Origin: Chromatiales bacterium
GTDB taxonomy: Bacteria > Pseudomonadota > Gammaproteobacteria > SZUA-152
DNA: 12,799 bases
Assembly: GCA_026999335.1 (NCBI GenBank)
Contig: JALTPW010000250.1
Coordinates: forward strand, 1 to 12,799
Reading direction: 5' to 3'
This document shows positions 12,509-12,799 of this stretch, one piece after another (position 1 is the first letter of the stretch; every line of letters starts with the position of its first letter). The notes below the pieces were generated by a model. It had not been told where the DNA came from. It did no database searches and saw only the letters and a list, made by a program, of their open reading frames with translations. The position numbers and the translations under genes were made by a program.

Positions 12509-12799
12509 TTACTCGATGATCTTGGCGACCACGCCTGCACCCACGGTACGACCGCCTTCGCGAATCGCGAAGCGCAGGCCTTCTTCCATGGCAATCGGCG
12601 CAATCAGCGTCACCGTCATGTTGACGTTGTCACCCGGCATCACCATCTCAACACCGTCAGGCAGATCGCAGGCACCGGTCACGTCGGTGGTGCGGAAGTA
12701 AAACTGCGGACGATAATTGTTGAAGAACGGTGTGTGACGACCGCCTTCATCTTTGCTCAACACGTACACTTCACACTCAAACTTGGTGTGCGGCTTGAT
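12509..12799 (-). CDS. tuf: Elongation factor Tu, C-terminal 96 codons (partial)
   Basis: EF-Tu delivers aminoacyl-tRNA to the ribosomal A site. Only the end is in the window, starting at codon IKPHTKFECEVYVLSKDEGG at the right edge and ending VGAGVVAKIIE. This is beta-barrel domain 3, with the conserved GGRHTPFFNNYRPQFYFRTTDVTG, EMVMPGDNVNMTVTL and GLRFAIREGGRTVGAG. The G domain and domain 2 lie outside. Position directly before rpsJ suggests the str and S10 blocks are joined here. Bacteria of this group often have a second tuf copy, which cannot be judged from this window. Confidence 0.98.
   Translation of the reverse strand: MKPHTKFECEVYVLSKDEGGRHTPFFNNYRPQFYFRTTDVTGACDLPDGVEMVMPGDNVNMTVTLIAPIAMEEGLRFAIREGGRTVGAGVVAKIIE

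Overview
The window is the S10-spc-alpha ribosomal protein supercluster of a gammaproteobacterium. All 28 genes lie on the minus strand, so transcription runs from high to low coordinates. In transcribed order they are tuf (3' end only), rpsJ-rplC-rplD-rplW-rplB-rpsS-rplV-rpsC-rplP-rpmC-rpsQ (S10 block), rplN-rplX-rplE-rpsN-rpsH-rplF-rplR-rpsE-rpmD-rplO-secY-rpmJ (spc block) and rpsM-rpsK-rpsD-rpoA (alpha block; rpoA is cut by the left edge). Three lines of evidence point to Gammaproteobacteria: secY is followed directly by rpmJ with no infA between them, RpoA begins in the MQGSL..FLKP style, and S14 is the long zinc-free type. The 37-residue L36 and the zinc-ribbon S4 are unlike Escherichia or Pseudomonas and suggest a different lineage within or near the class. 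I cannot name the genus.

Layout. 12509-12799 is the last 96 codons of EF-Tu. 12409-12508 is a gap with a 9-bp inverted repeat. 7410-12408 is the S10 block; its only larger internal gap (63 nt, rpsJ-rplC) also holds a small hairpin. 7244-7409 is the largest gap in the window (166 nt). It carries a perfect 13-bp inverted repeat and a probable spc promoter whose -35 region lies inside one arm. 1677-7243 is the spc block, with a terminator-like hairpin and U-run between rpsN and rpsH. 1599-1676 holds a probable alpha promoter. 1-1598 is the alpha block. No stretch over 300 bases lacks a gene.

How the genes work together. They supply core proteins of both ribosomal subunits, an elongation factor, the SecY translocon channel and the RNA polymerase alpha subunit. 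Many junctions are overlapping or nearly abutting (rplD/rplW, rplP/rpmC, rpmC/rpsQ, rpmD/rplO, rplO/secY), which fits translational coupling. All reading frames seen are intact and close to family length.

I found no mobile element, CRISPR array, tRNA, rRNA or unknown protein-coding gene. The second-look items are in the non-coding gaps and in the zinc status of S4, S14 and L36. A previously undescribed system is not evident; the gap structures are the only candidates for unusual regulation.
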